From the NCBI RefSeq assembly GCF_000521485.1, contig NZ_BAVS01000003.1:62001-126000 (forward strand): a stretch of 64,000 nucleotides of DNA. Direction: 5' to 3'. A program made the translations under genes and the position numbers. The notes beneath the pieces are model-generated. The model ran no database searches. It was not told the DNA's origin and saw nothing but the letters and a program-made list of their open reading frames with translations. How positions within the stretch are numbered: position 1 is the stretch's first letter; each line of letters begins with the position of its first letter. This document shows, piece by piece, positions 61,220 to 64,000 of this stretch. This DNA comes from Gracilibacillus boraciitolerans JCM 21714. Its GTDB lineage: Bacteria; Bacillota; Bacilli; Bacillales; Amphibacillaceae.

Positions 61220-61335
61220 AATAAGTTGCGGCATAACTTCGATTTACTGAGTAGTCATTTTGAAATTTATATTAGGAGTAACAACCGCTTCGGCTTGCCC
61301 ACTTCGCTTTCCGGGGAGGCGTGCTCTTCAACTAA
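61219..61335 (+). repeat. Dispersed intergenic repeat
   Basis: Modules TTGCGGCATAACTTCGATTT, GTAGTCATTTTGAAATTTAT, CCGCTTCGGCTTGCCCACTT and GCTTTCCGGGGAGGCGTGC match the copies at 10548-10616 (inverted) and 50787-50880. It is non-coding. Confidence 0.7.
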
Positions 61336-61343
61336 TTTATTAA

Positions 61344-61382
61344 AAAACACTTGACCTTTTCATGTGGTCAAGTGTTTTCTTG
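61344..61382. terminator. Bidirectional terminator between convergent sugar-transport units
   Basis: Stem AAAACACTTGACC / GGTCAAGTGTTTT with A- and T-rich flanks. Its 3' arm overlaps the end of the DUF624 gene on the minus strand. Confidence 0.8.
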
Positions 61383-61994
61383 TATAGCTTCTCTTTTTGC
61401 CTCAATTTTTTTAAAAGCATGATAACTTGTCCCCCCCATAATAATATAAGCCACTAAACTTCCACCAAAAAAGAAAAGCGTTCCAGGAAATAATGACATG
61501 ACATATATGGTAGCAGCTGCACCAATTACCATTGAGAAGTTATGTAAAGGATGAATTAACATGACAAGAAATGAATTTTTCCAAACATCGATAAAACGTA
61601 AATCATAATGTACAAAGGTTGGGATGATATATAACAATGTTAAGGATATTGCCACCATGAGAATATATAATGGTATCTTAATAACATCATAAAAACCACC
61701 TTGGTTTAACTCAATGAACTGAAAATTAGTATAAAACAGGAAAATAATAACTAAGATTACTAAACCAAATAAATTACTTTTAATAAATTCCTTTTTATAC
61801 GTTTTCCAAAATAAAGAAAATACTGGTTCGTCTATGTTACCAATAATCCATTGTCTAATTAAAGTGAACATAGCCACAGTTGCTGGAAAAAAACCAAATA
61901 TACCCAGACCAACAATGGTAAATGCTATCCATAAAATATTGACATAAGCAAAACGAGTAATCCACTCGGTTGCTGCAAATAATGAGTTTCGCAT
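61368..61994 (-). CDS. DUF624 (YesL-family) membrane protein (3)
   Basis: 208 residues. N-terminal ATEWITRFAYVNILWIAFTI then VGLGIFGFFPATVAMFTLIRQW, an intracellular TYKKEFIKSNLFG loop and three more hydrophobic stretches, all as in the other two copies here. AGGAGAGAAAAC precedes the ATG. It lies downstream of a permease pair on the same strand, separated by a terminator and 224 bp. Function unknown; probably tied to the sugar importer. Confidence 0.8.
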   Translation of the reverse strand: MRNSLFAATEWITRFAYVNILWIAFTIVGLGIFGFFPATVAMFTLIRQWIIGNIDEPVFSLFWKTYKKEFIKSNLFGLVILVIIFLFYTNFQFIELNQGGFYDVIKIPLYILMVAISLTLLYIIPTFVHYDLRFIDVWKNSFLVMLIHPLHNFSMVIGAAATIYVMSLFPGTLFFFGGSLVAYIIMGGTSYHAFKKIEAKREAIQENT

Positions 61995-62177
61995 GTTTTC
62001 TCTCCTAACATAGTGATATATCTATTTTATCATAACTGAGGCAACATAAAAACATTGACGTTAAACTATGTGTGAGAACCTCCAGATAGTATGTTTGTTG
62101 ATAGTTACTCTAAAATAAATAGCCTAAAACAAAACGGATTTCCCTGTAACAGTTATTAATAATTTGCAATAACTAAA

Positions 62178-62214
62178 AAAGAGAAGCAATAGAAAATTTC
62201 TACGGCTTCTCTTT
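62178..62214 (-). terminator. Terminator after the minus-strand permease genes
   Basis: On the minus strand GAGAAGC and GCTTCTC form the stem, followed by TTTTTT. The remaining gap 61995-62177 shows nothing else. Confidence 0.75.
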
Positions 62215-62218
62215 ACAT

Positions 62219-63045
62219 TTATCCTTTTACTGAGCCCATCATACCAGCAACGAAATGTCTTTGCATCAAGAAGAAGACGAGGGCCGTTGGTAATGTTGCA
62301 ATTACGATAGCTGTCATGATAACGCCATAATCAGGTGTATAACCTGCACCTAAATTAGAAATCAATAGCGGTATTGTCTGTTTGCTTGGTGACTGTAAAA
62401 CAACTAACGGCCATAAATAATTATTCCAGCTATTCATGAACGCAATAATGCTGCCGCCGCATAGGTTGTTTTCATTGTAGGTAAATAAATTCGGAAAAAG
62501 ATACCGAGTTCACTTAACCCATCAATTCGACCCGCTTCCACTAATTCTTTAGCAAACATCTTTGTATTCTGTCTGAAGAAGAAAATGAAAAATGCAGTAA
62601 TTACAGTCGGTAAGAAAGCAGCAGCTAATGTGTCCAAACCAATTAATGGAGCATTATCAGATATTTGACCAAAAAGACGATACAAAGGAATCATGATCGC
62701 TGCAAATGGAATCATCATCGATAAAATCAAAATGTTGAATACCATATCCTTCCTTTTTGAACGATAGATTTCAAAGCCATACCCTGCTAAAGATCCGATT
62801 AGTAAGGTTAAGAAGGTTGTGATCACAGCAATGATTAGTGAGTTCCCTATGGCTGTACCAATTTGTGTTTGCTCCAATAACTTTTGGAAGTTTTCTATAA
62901 AATGTGTGCCAGGAATCAGACGGCCTTTTGTTACGTCCACTGATTTATTTGTCATACTAACTAGCATCCATAAGAATGGAAAGATAGAAACAATTGCTGC
63001 CATACTCAAAAATAGGTAGATAAAAACTCGCTTTAATTTTTTCAA
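62219..63045 (-). CDS. CUT1 sugar ABC permease, MalG/AraQ type (frameshifted)
   Basis: About 276 residues. VFIYLFLSMAAIVSIFPFLWM opens the protein. The EAA loop reads VEAGRIDGLSELGIFFRIYLP, followed by FMNSWNNYLWPLVVLQ and FVAGMMGSVKG. One A (T on the plus strand) is missing near 62447; restoring it joins YAAAALI to AFMNSWNNYLW. The start is probably TTG 63045, overlapping the upstream permease stop. It is the partner of the next gene. Confidence 0.87.
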
Positions 63046-63947
63046 TCTCGATCACCTGCCACTTTAAATTGAATGAAGGATAGGACGATAACTATAATAA
63101 GAATCACGTAAGAAACAGTAGATGCATAACCAAAGTCTGGTGTATATTCAAATGATAAATTATAAATATACATCGATATTGTCATTGTTGCGTTACCAGG
63201 ACCACCACTTGTGATGTTCATTACCTCGTCAAATAATTGCAGTGTGCCAATCGTTGAGACAATTGAAGTAAAAAGAATGATTGGCTTTAATAATGGAATG
63301 GTAATAAAGAAAAACTGTTGAAGTGCAGAAGCACCATCAATTTTAGCTGCTTCATACATCGACTTATCTACGTTTTGTAAAGCGGATAAATAGAAAATCA
63401 TATTATAACCAGTCCATCTCCATGTAATCGCAATAATAATGGTTATTTTTGCCCAAAAAGGATCAGACAGCCATGCAATTGGATCAGAAAGAAGATTTAA
63501 ACTTATAAGAAAATCGTTTACTAATCCATCGTTTCCAAATAGATATTTAAAAATTACTGCATATGCTACAAGTGAAGTAACTGCAGGTAAGAATATTGCT
63601 GTCCTAAAAAAGCCTCTAAATTTTAATGTAGGGTCATTTAATAACACGGAAAATACTAATGCTAACACAATCATAATAGGTACTTGGATTAATAAGTACA
63701 GGATGGTATTGGTTAAAGCAGTAATAAATGTCGGATCATTAAATAATCTCACATAATTATTTAATCCTATAAAGTCTAAATTAGCTCCCATTCCTGATTG
63801 TAAGGAAAGAATAAAAGCCTGTACCATAGGATAGAAGTAAAAAAGACTGATGCCAAATACAGATAATAAAATGAATATCCAACCAATGTAGTTCTTTTTA
63901 AAACGTTGTGTAAGTGTAGGTTTAATTGTACTTGTAACTTGACTCAT
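63042..63947 (-). CDS. CUT1 sugar ABC permease, MalF/AraP type
   Basis: About 301 residues, intact. Segments include YIGWIFILLSVFGISLFYFYP, the EAA loop YEAAKIDGASALQQFFFITIP, and FDEVMNITSGGPGNATMTIS. ATG 63947 (MSQVTSTIKP) follows GATGAGGGGATCGTC. Its binding-protein gene is expected just beyond the right edge, since bases 63948-64000 read only as upstream leader. This is the fourth CUT1 importer of the window. Confidence 0.88.
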   Translation of the reverse strand: MSQVTSTIKPTLTQRFKKNYIGWIFILLSVFGISLFYFYPMVQAFILSLQSGMGANLDFIGLNNYVRLFNDPTFITALTNTILYLLIQVPIMIVLALVFSVLLNDPTLKFRGFFRTAIFLPAVTSLVAYAVIFKYLFGNDGLVNDFLISLNLLSDPIAWLSDPFWAKITIIIAITWRWTGYNMIFYLSALQNVDKSMYEAAKIDGASALQQFFFITIPLLKPIILFTSIVSTIGTLQLFDEVMNITSGGPGNATMTISMYIYNLSFEYTPDFGYASTVSYVILIIVIVLSFIQFKVAGDRD

Positions 63948-64000
63948 GACGATCCCCCTCATCATTCACTAGATTCACTCTCAATCATCTTCATATAGAA

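Overview
The window is low-GC DNA from a Bacillaceae-type Firmicute, probably a halotolerant plant-polysaccharide degrader of the Gracilibacillus/Oceanobacillus/Virgibacillus kind (inferred from gene content, AGGAGG ribosome sites, TTG/GTG starts and CcpA cre-like sites; the genus is a guess). It contains no rRNA, tRNA, CRISPR array or transposase. Its main theme is hemicellulose and pectin use.

Layout. 1-2.9 kb: end of argD, purU and a papain-like (YiiX/YycO-type) hydrolase. 2.9-19.8 kb: an L-arabinan/L-arabinose locus with a GH35 beta-galactosidase, araD, araA, two tandem AraR-type regulators, two GH51 arabinofuranosidases, a GH27 enzyme and an AraPQ-DUF624-AraN uptake system, tied together by ACGTAC-core operators. 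19.9-32.5 kb: larC is split in two, with its N-terminal half at 19.9 kb and its C-terminal half at 32.0 kb. Between the halves lies a second sugar locus: a YesS-like membrane regulator, DUF624, an LplABC-type transporter, an unknown alpha/alpha protein, an MFS protein, a cupin, a GH43 enzyme and ywbE. 32.5-36.7 kb: a uronate module (LacI regulator, tagaturonate epimerase uxaE, uxaC). 36.7-42.6 kb: yjbQ, ridA, a DUF1002 protein and a phnDCEE-type transporter. 42.9-53.8 kb: mostly housekeeping genes, namely a heterodimeric ABC exporter, helD, an aldo/keto reductase, DinB/YfiT, ferredoxin, a TPP riboswitch with thiW, a ring-cleaving dioxygenase and a HAD phosphatase. 53.9-64 kb: rhaM, a DeoR regulator, a YesMN-like two-component system with its own sugar ABC transporter, then a fourth DUF624/permease set running off the right edge.

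How it works together (inference). Secreted or imported oligosaccharides enter through four CUT1 transporters, none with its own ATPase here. They are cut by GH51, GH43, GH27 and GH35 enzymes, and the products feed AraA/AraD or UxaC/UxaE. Control is by AraR, LacI-type and YesS/YesMN-type regulators, with catabolite repression through cre sites.

Major caveat. About 20 genes are interrupted by frameshifts. Nearly all insertions are in G or C runs, which are 5-8 long where the protein frame needs 4-5; deletions are single bases elsewhere. Many other G/C runs carry exactly three extra bases, duplicating a Gly or Pro in conserved motifs. This looks like systematic homopolymer error in the sequence rather than biology. 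Broken genes are therefore annotated across their full span, with the breaks noted.
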